NCBI GenBank assembly: GCA_036873135.1
Contig: JAPTYO010000004.1
Span: forward strand, 34,505,105 to 34,569,104
Direction of reading: 5' to 3'
Length of the DNA stretch: 64,000 nucleotides
From: Clarkia xantiana subsp. parviflora
Taxonomy: Eukaryota > Streptophyta > Magnoliopsida > Myrtales > Onagraceae
Positions 1-13,096 of this stretch are shown here, piece by piece. A program made the position numbers and the translations under genes. Below the pieces are notes generated by a model. The model did not search any database and had not been told where the DNA came from. It saw only the letters and a list, made by a program, of their open reading frames with translations. Within the stretch, counting starts at the first letter, position 1. The number at the start of each line of letters is the position of its first letter.

Positions 1-282
1 TCTAAGATAGATTAATATTATAATATAATACGTAAATCATTTTATAATGTACATTACAAAAATGATTAAACATTGTAATATAACATTATATTATAAATAA
101 TAAAGTACAAAAAAAAGCTAAAATTTAAAATTACGTTATATATTGCATGACTGATTACGACCTACCCATATATGAATATATGTAATATAATATTTTAGGT
201 AATCTCACATTAATCTTCGGAAAGCCAATTACAATATGGACCCGCGAATGGCTACAGTGGCTTTGAGCCTTTGATCTTCCTT
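1..282. other. AT-rich intergenic sequence
   Basis: Very AT-rich sequence with no supported gene. I see no repeat boundary before the inverted-repeat element that begins near 283. Confidence 0.5.
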
Positions 283-2150
283 GGATAGTGTGAGTGAATT
301 CCCGAAATAGGTTTGTTTGCCAAACTTATTCCCAAACTAGGCTTCTTAGAAACTAATTCCCAGGTTTTTCTATTATTTTTTAATCATTTATATTTTTTAC
401 TTTACATCCCAAAGTTTATATTTTGTTACAATTGATCCTAAACCGAAATATAGTACAAGAAGTATATTAAAAAATAGAAAAAATAAGGTAATTATATGTA
501 AAAGTTATAAAAAAAACAATAAATTAGTAATCGGGAAAAAAATTTCTAAAAATAAATTATGGTAAATATATAAATTAAACAAAAACAGTGATATAAAATG
601 TAAAAAATCTAAATACTCTTAATTTTTTAAGTATGAAAATATAAAAATGAAAGCGTACATAAACCCTATAAATAAAAATGTTAAATTTATTAAATTAGTG
701 AAAAAAATCGATAAAACTAATTTAAATTTGAAAAATCAATAGAATAAATTTAAGAATGAATTTTAGTTTGTATATTGTTTGTTCATACTCTTGATGACTA
801 ATTTTTATATCATTATAGTAGTTGTTTTTTTTCCAAGAAAAAGTTGTTTCAATTTTTTTTCCCTTTAATTTCACATATTTTTTAAGAATTAAAAACTAAA
901 AAAAAAAAATTGTTTGTTTGATTATTTTTTAATGTGTATTTTCATCATTTAATTAATTATTTTTTATTTCCATTTTTTTCATACATTTAATCTTGTTAAT
1001 TTTTATTTTTTTTCTTTTATTATATATATTTCGATTGAGAGATCATTTGTAACATAATGTAAACTTTAGGATGCAAATTAAATAATACTAGCCACTAACC
1101 CCGCGCACCGCGCGGGAGAAAAAATCCAAATGAAATTTAAATTAAAGAAATTAAGTTATTTTAATTTATTGAATATGAAACTTTATATTAACAGATATTT
1201 AAATATATTAAAATAATTTTTATAGAAAATTAATTAATAATAATGCATTAAGTTATTTAATAATAATAATTATTCAAATATTTAATAGTAGTGAAAAATC
1301 ATCATTATATATCATTTTTATTAGATGTATAGTATAACTTATACAATATAAAACTTGTAATTTTAACATCTACGCATCTTTGTTTGTTAATATTTGTTAA
1401 ATAATTTTACATTTTTCTTATTTAAATTAGTTAATATACGTATACTAATTATTTAGTATATTTTTCATGAGTGAATGACTTAATTATAAAATTTCAGGTA
1501 TCTTGCTTTTATATATGTAGCTTTTTCTTGGTAAAAATGGATGCACCTCAAAAATGGATGCATCTAGATCATAAGACATTTTGAAGTTCTTTTATATTAG
1601 TGAAAACTTAAATGGAAATTGACGTGCAATTAATATGTACATAATGTCTTAGGGTTTTAGGTTTTAGCAAGAATGGCAAGAATGAAATTAACTTGTGTCA
1701 ATGTCTATAAATTGAGCGTAGGGTTTCGGCAGTATAATCTACAATATATATATATAATTGTTTATATTATTCTATATATGTATTGCTTACGTGGCGGCCT
1801 ACGGTCTTCCGGAACCAAACTATATAGATTTACTAATTAAAAGGAAACTTTTAATTAATTTGTTTCTTTAAATTGCGTAGAGACCAAAATAGGAGATAAA
1901 AATACTTCTTAATTTTCAATCAATCAATATTATGTATCTAAATTTAGAGAACTCCAATTAAATTAGGAAACGGTGACTACGTGGACTGTCCACGTGTCAG
2001 TCAGAGGGCTTCCGATGCCGAATTAATATAATATAGTAGATATATTATTAAAAAAATAAAGTGACATATTTTGGGAATTCGTTTCTGAACAAGCCTATTT
2101 GTGAATTAGTTTCGATAAGTGACCTACTTTGGGCATTCACTCATGATAGT
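283..2150. mobile_element. Non-autonomous inverted-repeat (foldback) DNA element, split by a Helitron
   Basis: The left arm (about 283-460) pairs with the reverse complement of a right arm made of 1030-1087 plus 2041-2150. The outer arm ends share GAGTGAAT followed by a CCC-rich block and AACTAATTC; the inner parts share CATCC.AAAGTTTA and a GAT.CT...CGAAATATA block. The right arm is continuous only when 1088-2040 is removed, and that interval has Helitron ends. Without the insert the element is about 0.9 kb. No transposase is visible. The outer ends and target duplication are not resolved, so the superfamily is unassigned. Confidence 0.65.
1088..2040 (-). mobile_element. Non-autonomous Helitron, 953 bp
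   Basis: On the minus strand the element starts TCTACTATATTATATTAA (plus end at 2040) and ends CTAG (plus 1088-1091). A strong GC hairpin of the form CCGCGCGGTGCGCGG (plus about 1099-1114) lies about 10 nt before the CTAG. The bases outside are A on the 5' side and T on the 3' side, the normal A|T Helitron target with no duplication. There is no Rep/helicase coding sequence. The insert interrupts one arm of the surrounding inverted-repeat element, which independently confirms both borders. Confidence 0.82.
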
Positions 2151-2351
2151 CTAGCAGTGGTAGATCGATACACGGGTCGGGTGGGTCGGGTTGAGTCATG
2201 TCGGGTCGGGGTGGTCATGTCAGCACGGGTTGGGTCCGGAGGGTCTCGATCAGAAGTAGACCCAAATCCCAACCAAGAACCACCCACTGATTGATCTCCT
2301 TCTTCTTCTTCTTCACGACGGCCACATCACCGAAATCGACAACACAGAGAG
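2151..2351 (+). promoter_or_regulatory. EMC4 upstream region and probable 5' leader
   Basis: About 200 bp separate the inverted-repeat element from the EMC4 start codon. It contains a GGGTCGGG-rich patch (2175-2250), which could be a small TE scrap, and a CTTCTTCTT tract (2299-2314) typical of plant 5' leaders. No TATA box can be fixed with confidence. Confidence 0.4.
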
Positions 2352-4830
2352 ATGGACAAGGGAAAAGGAGTCATGGGAACGGGAAGAAGGTGGGCTGTTG
2401 ACTTTGCTGATAATTCTGCTGCTCCTTCCTCTCGCGATTTTCCCGATCCTCTTGGCTTCACTCGCGCCTCTCAAGATCAGGTTCACCTTTTGATCCACTT
2501 GCTTGTTCTGTCATCTGTTTTGAGGTTATTCAATTTCGGCTGGGTTATGGTTTTGATTCCGAATGTGATTTTGCTTTGTCACAGGATGATTCTGCGGTTA
2601 GTCGCCAAAAGAAGGACGCTGAAGCTAATTGGAAGCTCCAGGTACCTGCTCACCATTATGGATCAACCAATTGGTTGATCTTGATCATGTTGTATTAGAT
2701 GTGGATTGATTATTTTACAGTGCAAAATTACTTATTTTTCATTAACATCATCAATGCATATTTTATGAGAGGAGCTCTCCTGAGTCCTTACAGGTAAAGG
2801 ATTTTAGTGAACTTTGAAATTGGGAATAGTTAATTAAGAAGGTTTCAAATGATTCTGGAATTTGTAGACAATCCTGGGTAAGGATTTTTAACCAACAAAT
2901 AAAGCTTAGCAACGCAATATAAAGAGAAAGCTCTCCACTTGTGTAATTAGAAGGAACTACATCAAGTTTTCTTGTCTAAATTCAGTGCATGAATTCGGTG
3001 TTTGTGGATAGTTGATGACATTGTTAGCATAAACAATCTTGTGAATGGATATATTTATCTAAGGTTGTAAATACAGAATTGCCAAATCCTGGATACAACA
3101 TTGCTGACATGCCTTTGTAAAATCAGGGATAAGCTCTTTCCTTTCTTTGGCTGAATAATTGGTTCTTCATGCATGCTAGAAAGTATTCGCCATCTGTTAG
3201 TATTATTACTGATCCTAAGGATCTCCATGTCCCCAAACAAACAGAAAGCTTGGGAAGTAGCGCAAGCCCCTTTTAAGAACTTGATGATGATGGGCTTTAT
3301 GATGTGGATGGCTGGAAGTACGGTGCACCTCTTTAGCATCGGGATAACATTTTCAGCTCTTTGGCAGCCTTTAAGTGCTCTTCAAGGAGTGGGAAAGGGT
3401 ATGTTGTTTCCAGACTGTAACTTTATTTTTTATATATCTGGCGTTCCCCCATCATATCTTTCTCATTTCTTTTTTATTCTGTTTCCCTTGTAAAAGCACA
3501 TGGCTCTGTTTTCTCCTGTGCTCAAAAGTCAGAACTTTCCAATGTCTGGGTCTAAGAGATGTAGGATGATAAGTTAAGCAATAACCCAAGCATGCGGTTC
3601 AGTATGCAATGTTGGATCTTGCCAATTTCATTACACCTTTGTTACAAAGGATGTTCTGCGTTTCAAGGTCTTTCTATTTCATTTGGTTGGATGGTTTAGT
3701 ACTGAAGGCATGGTAGCTGAACGATCTGACAAAGAATCTTTTCCATAACAAGTGCATGTGATTTTGCTGATACTGTAGTTTAGGTAAAATTGCCTGTTAT
3801 GAGTACACATATATATATAGAATAGGAGATTTAGAAACCCAAGTTTCTGATTAACTTTCTCCGTATCGTTTTATTCATCAAATTGTCCATTATATAGGAC
3901 TAGACTAGTACAATCTAAAAAGATAAAATATTTTAACTGATAAGAATACGAAATATAATATCTAACTATATCACTAATAGATCTAACAGACTAAAACTAA
4001 ATCTATCACTAACATTAAGCCTAATAATAATAGATATTATCATTTATTGGATATATTTACCCACAACATTGCCTTACTGATTACATCACCATATAACTAT
4101 ATATACTGAAACTTAAATGCTGGCTTATTCATTCGAAAGTGCATGAAGAAAGGTAGTCATATGTTGACATCCCCGTGTTTGGAACTAAGAAATCAATATT
4201 TAGATTATCAATTAGGATTTTGAAGACAGTGATAGTTGATCTTTAATTAGTTATAATATAGTATGACTTTCCATTTAAAATGTTAGTTGTGCGTGCTGCT
4301 AGCTAACTAACAGTGTGTTTTGGGGGCAGTTTTCGAACCATACAAGGACGGGAAAGTTGATCTTCTTGGGCCCAAGCTACTATTCATCGCCCTCAACCTT
4401 GGTGGTTTAGCTCTTGGTGTTTGGAAGGTGAACATTTTTCTCAGTTGGTTACCTGCTTATGTTTTCTTTTTAAATTAATTGTTGAATGGAAGCTGTTTAC
4501 CCTTTTTTTTAATCTGTTTAATAAAAAAAGAAATTAGAAATGGAGATTGATTCAGCTTCCTATGAAACTATACAGCTCAACACATTGGGTCTCCTTCCGA
4601 CTACTGCATCTGACTGGGTCTCATCTTTGCCTCCTGCACAGGTTTATCTTCATATTTGTTGTAAAATTCAATACTTTGGATATGGTTTCAGCTACTAGAA
4701 AGGTTTCTACTTGCATTTCCTTTAAGCAAGAACTGGTGATGGGTAAGGTGAAGACTGACAAGACTGTTTTTAAATGTTGAATGATGATTAGGAGGTGGAA
4801 TATTCAGGTGGAGGCATCCCTTTGCAGTAA
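2352..4830 (+). CDS. EMC4: ER membrane protein complex subunit 4 (EMC4, DUF1077 family)
   Basis: EMC4 is a subunit of the ER membrane protein complex, which inserts tail-anchored and multipass proteins into the ER membrane. Coding exons: 2352-2480, 2585-2641, 3245-3398, 4330-4427, 4576-4641, 4792-4830; all introns are GT-AG and the phases agree. The product is 180 aa, the size of plant EMC4. The N-terminus reads MDKGKGVMGTGRRW, the conserved plant start. A conserved block around residues 71-95 (NLMMMGFMMWMAGSTVHLFS) forms the first membrane segment, and residues 128-146 (PKLLFIALNLGGLALGVW) the second. The C-terminus is GGGIPLQ. I see no frameshift or premature stop, so the gene looks functional. 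Its start lies about 200 bp from a transposon arm. Recognition is by family sequence; the function is family knowledge. Confidence 0.95.
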
Positions 4831-5265
4831 TAATTATGATGGATGATATCTCAGTTGATATATTCAGGCAGCTTTAAGATTGATCCCTGAATGTGGGATG
4901 GGAACACATGAAGAGATTCTGGTTTGTCTTTGGATTGGTGTGATTGGTTATGGTTGAAGAGTTAATAGTTGAGTTTGAAGGGTATTACAATTGTACGTAC
5001 TGCATGGGGAAATATACACTGCTTAATTATTTACATCTTGTTCAGTTTTTATTTTAGCGTTGTTCGAATGATGATGCGGAAAGAAGGCTCAGAATGTGCA
5101 AATTGAGGCAGAGTTGGGAAACACTAAGAATGATGTTTTCAATGTCCTCTCCTCTAGTAGTGGACAATGTGATATACATACCTCTAGTGTGTTCTCTTCT
5201 CTGCTGCAGGTTGGACGTGAAGTAGTACATGGGGGAGTTGATTGAATGTGGAGTGAAGTAAGGGA
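4831..5265 (+). other. EMC4 3' UTR and downstream spacer
   Basis: No coding potential seen. The first few hundred bases are presumably EMC4 3' UTR; no single poly(A) signal can be chosen. Confidence 0.4.
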
Positions 5266-5269
5266 ATTA

Positions 5270-6100
5270 ATTGCTAAAGAGAATCCGTTGTGGAAAATAA
5301 GTAATGAATTAGATGAAGCGAGGGAGGGAGGGAGGTTTTAATGGATGCCGCCCATCCAGGGAGGGAGGGAGGTTTTAATGGAAACAACTCCTCATCAACA
5401 ATTATAGCATCATCATGGGAGGAAGCAGGGGGCAATGTGGTAAGAAGATCATAAACATCATCATAATCACCAATTGGTTGGTTTGGAAAATCCAAAGAAA
5501 TTGGGTAATGAATTAGATGCATTCCTTTTGAAAGGCAAAATATTTTCACAAAATCTACTAATAAAATAGGTGTGACTGATCAAATTATATAACTTGCACC
5601 CTTTCTGGGTTTCTGAATATCCAACCAAAACACAAGGATGACACGATCTTGTCCAAAACCAACAATTTCTTAGAAGATGGCCAACATTGATTTTCCTACC
5701 ACTTAAAACTTCTAAACGAGATTTCTCATTTAGCAAAGGTGTAGGCATAATGTTGATCAAATAGCAAGCAGTAAGGATACAATGGAGTCAAGGTAGAGAT
5801 GCTTGCAATTTAAGTGCCCTAGCAACCTCTAAACGATGTCTATACTTCCTTTCAACCATCTCATTCTGCTGAGGAGCATAAGCACAACTAGATTGATGAA
5901 TGATTCCCAAATTTTGAAAGAAAAAAAAATTTGAGCTGATCATTGAAAAGTTCACCACCATTGTCTGAACGAAATTTTTTAACCCTCCTTTGATATTGAT
6001 TCTCAATCATGGCGATGATTTTTTTTTTATCAAAATAGGAGCATCAGATTTAAACTGCATTAAGTAAACCCAAGTAGTACGTGAGAAATTATCAACAATA
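5270..6100 (-). pseudogene. Ty1/copia polyprotein fragment (integrase region), decayed
   Basis: Read on the minus strand from about 6100 down to 5270, broken frames give the copia integrase core: VDNFSRTTWVYLMQFKSDA, then SSCAYAPQQNEMVERKYRH (the PQQNG..ER-type motif, here QQNE), then a MPTPLLN..S.LEVL segment and HPCVLVGYSETQKGCKLYN, the integrase C-terminal region. An acidic linker follows (DDVYDLL...). Frameshifts and stops separate the pieces and there is no reverse transcriptase. Near 5324-5380 a G-rich stretch (GGGAGGGAGGGAGGTTTTAATGGA) is directly duplicated. Confidence 0.8.
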
Positions 6101-7500
6101 TGTGACACCTCACGATTTTGAAAGTATGTCAATCAAAGTAGAAGTGCTAAATTCATCAAAAATAAAATAAAATGACATATTTATCTAGGATGAAAAGTTG
6201 ATAGAGTAAAGGATACCCGTAAAGATACTTTGAGGGGAAATTAAAGTTTGTGATTCTTAATTTAAATATGAGCACATAAAGGAAACTGTGACCTTCCATC
6301 TACTGACAAGAATTAGATTACATGAACCTAGAAACGAAATGGATGCATATATTCTTGGCTTGAAATCAACTAAGGGAAAACTAGGGAGGAAGAAGTAAAA
6401 AGTACAGAATCATATGCAGCAAGAATGGAGATTTAACTTGGAGAAACATGGAACCGTCTTGCTAAACATGATCAGGAGATAATACGATTTCACATCAAGG
6501 TATATGACAATCTTATATGATTTTTGATTAATTTTGAGTATAAGTAGCAATTCGTGAAATTGAAATTTGGGACATGATCAGAAAGATAGTGTAGATGCTG
6601 CTGTAAAATTTATGGACAACAATGTTAAATGTCTTTAACGAAATATTTCCAGATATTTTCCGCCTAAAAAAATTTATGCTACCTTAAAGTATATTGTTTA
6701 AGCTTTTAATAGACACCAATATACTTGTAGAAGTGAAGTTATGGCCGTTTGAAGCTTGTCCGTTAAATCTGTTTGGTGCTGTCGTAATTCTGGATAAACT
6801 CGTTTTAAGGTCATAAACGGGTCCGTTACAATTAGATTTGATCTTAAGGAATTATAGGAAATTAAATTATGTTAGTTAATATTCTCATTGATTTAAATAT
6901 CATTCAAAATGGATTTTTACGGATAAAGTTATGAACCTTAGAAGTTGTCTCTTCAAATCTGTTTGGTCATTCTAGACAACGTTGTTTGATGAAAGAAACG
7001 ACCTAATTACAATTTGTTTTTGGGAAAAAGATTGAAGAATATTTAACCTAAATTGGATAAGTTTTCCGTGGACATAAAGATCACTTAGAATGGACTTGTA
7101 TTGAGGAAGTTGTGGTCTTTTAAAGTTAATACGTCAATCTGAAGTTCTGCAGTAAACGTAAGCGCGTCCAAGAGGATCGAGCCATGGAGAAATAAAAGGA
7201 TGACAAGAATGGAGGTGTGTATGGTCCTTGGATGTTGGTGTCGCGCGTAGAAGGCCGCCGGTAAGGATCCTGTCAATCAACATGTCCAAAAAAGCAGCGG
7301 GAGACGGTGAGTATCTATTCGGAACCCACTTGGACAGCATTGCATTCTGCGAGATAGCATTATCGCGAGATAGTCTCAATCTCAACTCAGTTAGCCGATC
7401 CCCTTCACGAATTTTTGGAGTCTCCAATTGTATAGTTCCAGTTTCCAGACCCACCACATCTTATCTGACTGCTCTATCCATGTATGTTGTAGTATAGAAC
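6101..7500. repeat. Possible gypsy LTR remnant with degenerate internal repeats
   Basis: Starting at 6101 the sequence reads TGTGACACCTCACGATTTTG, a typical gypsy LTR start, immediately after the copia integrase fragment is cut off. Three degenerate copies of a motif of the type AAGTTRTGG...TTGAAG...GTCCGTTAAATCTG occur near 6731, 6921 and 7095. No end or second LTR can be fixed. Short open frames here are not convincing as genes. Confidence 0.35.
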
Positions 7501-7599
7501 ATGCAACTAATAATGAATGCTCATGTCTGTAAAAGACTTTGTTCGGAGACACCAATCTGAATAAGTTATTTTTTACTAAAACTATGCTTAATGGGGAAA

Positions 7600-10500
7600 C
7601 ACTATAATAAGGAAGCTCGAATTCGAAAATTTCCAAGTTGTGGACTCAAGGGGCCTAAGTGAAGGCATTGCTTTGTTCTGGAAGTCTAATAACGTGGATG
7701 TTCGCTTCTTAGGCTACACTTAACAAGAAATACATTCCATTATTAAGGTACATAATTCTAATTTCTCTTGGGTGCTCTCAGGTATTTATTTATACTAGCG
7801 TTGATTTAACCAAAAATAAAAAAATCATTTGGAGTAATTTGAAATCTATTGCAACTTCTACTAATTTGCCTTGAGTAGTTATGGGAGATTTTAATGATGT
7901 TTATACATGAAAAAAAGGTGGTTTACCAAAACCCGCATTTCATGACATGCTTGACTATTGTTATCTTTTAGACTTGGGTTTTCATGGTTCAAAATTCACT
8001 TGAGCTAGAATGTGTAGAAATGGTTACTTTGTACAATAGAGACTTGATATGATAGTAGCAAACTCAGATTGGAGACTTCAATTTCTCAATGCTAAGTTCT
8101 TCATCTCTCTAGGACAAAGTCTGACCATTCTGCTATGTTGCTTTCGCTTAATCCTAGTGTTGTTTCTAAGCCTGTTAGATCTTTTCGATTGGAAACCATA
8201 TGGTTGGACTACCCAGTGTTTACTACTTGGAGTGTTGCTCAAAATTGTCATCAAAGAGGCCAATTTTTTTTTTCTTTTTCTAAATCTTGGCTAAAAGAGG
8301 TTTTTGGTAATATTTTTGTTAAAAAGAAAAGGTTGTTGTCTAGACTAGAAGGCATCCAAAAGAAGCTTGCCCAATGACCAAATAATTTCCTTTTGAACTT
8401 AGAAGTTTCTTTAAAGAACGAATCTGTTTCTTTAAATAACGAAACTTTGGGCCATGAAATCAAGAACTAAGTGGATCTCTGATGGGATAGAAACACAAAG
8501 TTTTACCATGTGACGACTATTATTAGGAGGAACCATAGCAAGATTGAAACGATAAAAGATAACGATGAAACTTGGATTTATGACTTAAATGGATTTCAAA
8601 ACCAGTTCCATATCTTTTTTTCAAAACTTGTTTAAGTCAAACAAAATTTAGGTGGATTTACACAATCTTTTACCTCATACTCCTGTTATGACCCTCGATG
8701 CTCCTATGATTCAGAGACTGAATTATCCTATTTCTGATGGAGATATTTTTTAGGCCCTTAATTTTTTAGGAAAGTTTAAGTCTCCCGGACCTAATGGCCT
8801 TCACCCTTATTTTTACTTAAAAAAAAAAAAGGGGCCATTGTAGGTAGTTCGGTTTGTAACATGATTAAATCAGTTTTTCTGGATAAGAAATTACCCGATG
8901 GATTGAATGAAACTCTTATATGTCTTATTCCTAAGGTGGATAAACCTGAATTAGTTAAGCAATTTAGGCCTATTAATCTCTGTAACACCGTTTATAATAT
9001 AATTACTAAAGTCATTGTAAATAGAACCAGGCCTTGCATGAAACATTTAATTTCACATTTTCAAGCTAGTTTTATACCAGGTAGTAGAGCTGCAGACAAT
9101 GTTATTATTTTGAGAGAGATTCTGCAAGTTTTGAAAGAAAAAAAAAAGTTACTCAGGGATTTTGGTTCTAAAGTTGGATCTTAAAAAAGCCTACAATAGA
9201 TTGGAATGAAATTTCATCTATAAAGACTCTTTTGCATTTCCAGTTTCCAACTATCTTAGTCTGTGTTTTTATGGAGAGTGTTACTACTGCTAACATTTCT
9301 TTGCTCCTTAATGGAGACAAACTTGACTCTTTTAAGCCCTTTAGAGTTTAGAAAAGGAGATCCTTTATCTCCTTACCTTTTTATTATCTGTATGGATTAT
9401 TTGAGCTTCATGGTAGAGGACAGTGTTAGACGCAGTGTTTGGAAAACAATTAGAATTGGAAGGAATTCTCTTCCTTTATCTCACCTTATGTTTGTTGATG
9501 ACCTCATTCTAATTAGAGAGTCTTCATTTTCTAATTGTAATGCCATGAAACAAGTTTTGGATCAATTTTGCTCTATTTCTAGTCAAAAAGTTAATTTTGA
9601 GAAATCTCAAATAGTTTTTTCTCCTAACTAGAATGAACAGACATGTAACTAGTTAGCGTGCTTTCTTGGCTTAAAAAATGTTAAAAATTTAAGTAACTAT
9701 CTTGGTTTTTCGTTGGACCTTTCTGGCAAGAGTAAACAATTTTTAAATTTATTATTGATAAAGTGATGTCAAATTGACTAGTTGGAGGACCAAAATTTTG
9801 TCGATGGCAGGAAGGAATATATTTATAAATTATGTTATGACTTTCATTCCCTCCTATATTATGCAATGCACTTCGTTACCTGTTTCTATTTGTAAAGATT
9901 TGGACAAACTTAATAGAAACTTTTTCTGGCATTCCACGGATGAGAAGAGAAAAATGCATTCCACTAATTGGTAATTGGTTAGAATGCTCAAAGAAAGGGT
10001 GGGTTGGGTATATCCTCCAAAAGAGATAGAAACTAAGCAATGCTTGCAAATTTCAAATGGAGATTTGAGAAATCAAATGCTCCTTGGGCTAGTATTTTGA
10101 GAGCAAAATACCGAAATTGGTTTACTAATAGCTCAAAACCCACTTCTATTACTTGGAGAGCTATGAGTGATGGTAACAAAGCTCTCGAGGCTGGCCTATG
10201 TTGGGTCATTGAAAATGGCTCTCAAATAAACTTGTAGTTAGTCAAGAGGATTGGAAAGCACAACTTAAGAAGTCTTATTCACGGGCCTCTGAAAGAATTA
10301 GAATTACAACTGAAAGTGAGTGATATCTTGCTGATTCGGGATCTTGGAATTTTTCTGTCGTATCGTTTGATCTTCTGAACATTCTTAAGGACATTATCAT
10401 TGCTATCTCGATCAGTTTGGATAGATCTAAAATGGATAAACAAGTTTGGGATGCCTTTCCATGGGGACTCCTATGGTTGCTTCAGTTCATAGTCTCATTA

Positions 10501-10710
10501 AAGAGAAAAGTTGTGGCACACAAAGTAATGTCTTTAGCAACTAGAACTGAATTTGGAAGTTGAATACTATTCCTAGAGTTAAGTCTTTTAAATGGATATG
10601 CAGTCGTGATAAGATTTTTACTGCCAATTTTTTGAGCAAAAAATGGTTAAACATCAACCCTCAATGCTCTCTTAGTGGCCAAGATGTTGAGGATACTATA
10701 TGTCACAAGT
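7600..10710 (+). pseudogene. LINE (L1-type) ORF2 remnant: endonuclease, reverse transcriptase, zf-RVT
   Basis: Broken frames on the plus strand carry the L1 ORF2 order. An endonuclease part near 7640-8070 includes a GDFND motif near 7880 and DLGFHGSKFT. The reverse transcriptase part spans about 8760-9640: LICLIPKV, FRPINLCN, a GDPLSPYLF block near 9359, and the catalytic FVDD at 9491-9502. Downstream 9774-10237 carries RILSMAGRN-type and FKWRFEKS-type blocks, and 10560-10700 resembles the zf-RVT region (PRVKSFKW). Many stops and frameshifts show it is dead. The 3' end runs into a gypsy fragment near 10710, so the RNase H region and poly(A) tail are missing. An A/T run at 8818-8830 breaks the RT frame. 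Confidence 0.85.
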
Positions 10711-11913
10711 GATTTTTTAGGGCTTATTTTTCGCCTAAGTACAACACTTGTTGGCGTGACTCTCTTGCAAATCACCAGCCTTTACACAAATCCTTGCTGG
10801 ATACCTCATTCAACGCATTCGGCCCTTTAAGGAGTGTGCGCTCTCCCATGTATCTTTGAATAAATTTTGCCTTTAGATGCCCATGACGTAACGCTTCCGC
10901 ATGGCAGCGAGAAGAACCAATGTGCGGTAGTTCCAACGAGAGTATTAGCAAATGTCATGGCAACGTGATGCGGGTTGTCCGTTCGTCCCAGCAGAGACGT
11001 TTCATGTTGTTGCACATGTTCGATTGGATCTCCTTTTCCTCTATATTTTTCTCCACTGATTCTGTACAGGGCATCTGGAACGTGACTGTGCACTAATTCA
11101 TCAGAGAATGGATGTGATGCATTTTCTTCCAGGGCATGCATTCCTTTCATCTTCGATTGCTTCATTTTTCTCTCAGTCATTTTTTCTAAGGACTTAGCCG
11201 TGAGTCCCGTGATTGGGATGTCATTTTCGTGCGCGGGCTTCCTCCACCCATCGTTGCATGTGTCAGCATGGCTTGTTGTCTTAAAGCTATCCTCCTTGTG
11301 TGGGCGCTGTGAATTGCTCACAGGAGGCTGCTTCCATCTCACTCGTTGTTGCTTCATGCCAACGCTTGGAGTGCATGAACGTGCTGGCTCCCGCCTGGCC
11401 TGTTGATAGGAATTTTCAGAGTCTCCTACTCCCTCTGGGTGTTGCGGTTTTTGCTGGTTGGGATAATGTGACGCATCCCTGGCTGGTGCAGCTTGTTCAT
11501 TAGCACGCGGGGTGGTGGCGGAGGTGCAGCATATCCTTGACTCCTTAAGATCTTCCTGAGAGCAAGAAGTTCTTCAAGTGCCGTCATCATTGCCGGTGTG
11601 ACTGTAAGCATGTTGGCTGCATTCCTTGGTTGTCACTGTGCTGCCTCTGCTGGCATTCCCAATGGAAATTCCTGATCCACCCTCGTCCATTGCTCTTGCG
11701 GAGGCGCGTTGTTTTGATCTTTTGGCCCGTACTGTGCAGGAGGGGCATTTGTGGACGGAATGGACGAAGCCGTAGATTCTGCGTCCGGCATATGAGAAGG
11801 TCCTGGTTGACTTCTCGTTGGTTTCATCCTACTTACGTCCGCCTTCTTTGGTCGTCTTCCTGTCATGGCTTGCAGCACGGCTTTTTGTTCGAATCACTTC
11901 AGACGACGCCACA
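10711..11913 (-). pseudogene. Ty3/gypsy gag fragment
   Basis: The gag reading starts just inside the LTR (MTGRRPKKADVSRMKP, about 11866 downward) and continues, after frame changes, into 11357-10827. That stretch holds a typical plant gypsy gag core: a DALY..SGEKYRGKGDP block and the FANTLVGTTAHWFFSLP motif. A further frame change continues gag (ERTLLKGPNALNEV) to about 10712. There it stops against the LINE remnant, so protease, RT, RNase H and integrase are absent. The plus-strand frames across this interval are mirror images and not genes. Confidence 0.75.
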
Positions 11914-12602
11914 TGTTATGTTCGCTTCCACTTGGGCAGCTTTAGGCTTTTTCCTTCACGAACAGGCTTGTTTTCTTCACGATCGGGCTCGAGATGTATG
12001 TATAAGGACGGGAACGCCGCGATCCTTAAAACACAATCACCGAGCCAATCTCCAATCCTCGACCTTGAACTCTTGACATTCGGGTCCTGCACGAGGGGCA
12101 GTAACCAGCGTGTGAGGGGAGAATGCTGGTCGGGCCCACTCCGACGCTCAAGTTAGAACTTCTAGAGAGAGAAAACCTTAGAGAGAAGTCAGAGTATTTC
12201 AACTCCAAAAGTGAGTGAGTTGTCTAGAATGGGAGACCTAGGCCCCCTATTTATAGGGAACCTAAGGATCATGCCCAGTTTTAAACTACTTGACGTCGGT
12301 ATGTAAGGAAGACGTATACCGTCATCAAGGCGGACTATGCATGCACCGACTTTCCGCACTTGGAAAATTAATCGGGGTGAGCGTACGAAAAAAAAACGGT
12401 AGTCCGGACGTATCCGGATTGTTTAACAATCCAGGATGGGTCCGGGTTGCCGAAGCCATCCGGAAGTCCTTCGGCCTGGGAATTACGCGTATCCCGGACC
12501 GTTTAAGTCTTGGGTGTTCGCGAAAGGGTTTTCTACGGGTTTTGGGATATTTTACGAGGCCCGAAATGTAAATACGAATCCGAATTGGACATATATCTAA
12601 CA
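11914..12602 (-). repeat. Gypsy LTR (5' LTR of the minus-strand element)
   Basis: On the minus strand the repeat runs from TGTTAGATATATG (12602) to CATAACA (11914). It has a TATA-like box CTATAAATAG (plus 12247-12256) followed by CT-rich transcribed-leader-like sequence. TGTGGCGTCGTCTGA follows immediately, the usual primer-site region of this gypsy type. No partner 3' LTR is in the window. Length is about 689 bp. Confidence 0.6.
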
Positions 12603-13096
12603 CTATACATGACCGTGGCATCACTTACAAGTTACAAGAAAAATTAAAAATTTTAAAAAATGTGACGTTTTTACTATAAATATATAAATTGTACTTTTTT
12701 TATATAATTAAATTCGTTTTGAGTTAGATTTGCAACATTATTTTACAATTTACCTTTAGGCTTTAGCAGAAACCGGCGTCGTTACTAAAGCCGTGTGGAG
12801 GCTTACCTTTACCGTTTATTATTTTCTGTATTTGCCGACATAATATATTATTATAACTTTTCGTCCAAAGACTTATCAACGTTGGTAATTAGATAAGTAA
12901 ACTGTTCGACACGATTTTAAACGGGTACATCCTTAGAGAAACGTGAATCTAATTCTAGTATTCTTATAGATCGATCTCAAGATGTTTCAGTCGCGATTTT
13001 GTAATAGGCGGCTTAGAATTGATTTAGTTTTTTTTTAACTGAATGCCCTTAAAAAAGTATGTTATCCACAGACAATGGCAAATGGGCAATAAATAA
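12603..13096. other. Intergenic sequence, nothing recognised
   Basis: No gene, LTR border or clear repeat seen. Moderately AT-rich sequence between the gypsy LTR and the MITE upstream of the PP2C gene. Confidence 0.4.

Noticed and set aside
11630..12156. Plus-strand frames of 112-148 codons
   Set aside because: Shadows of the minus-strand gypsy gag start and LTR.
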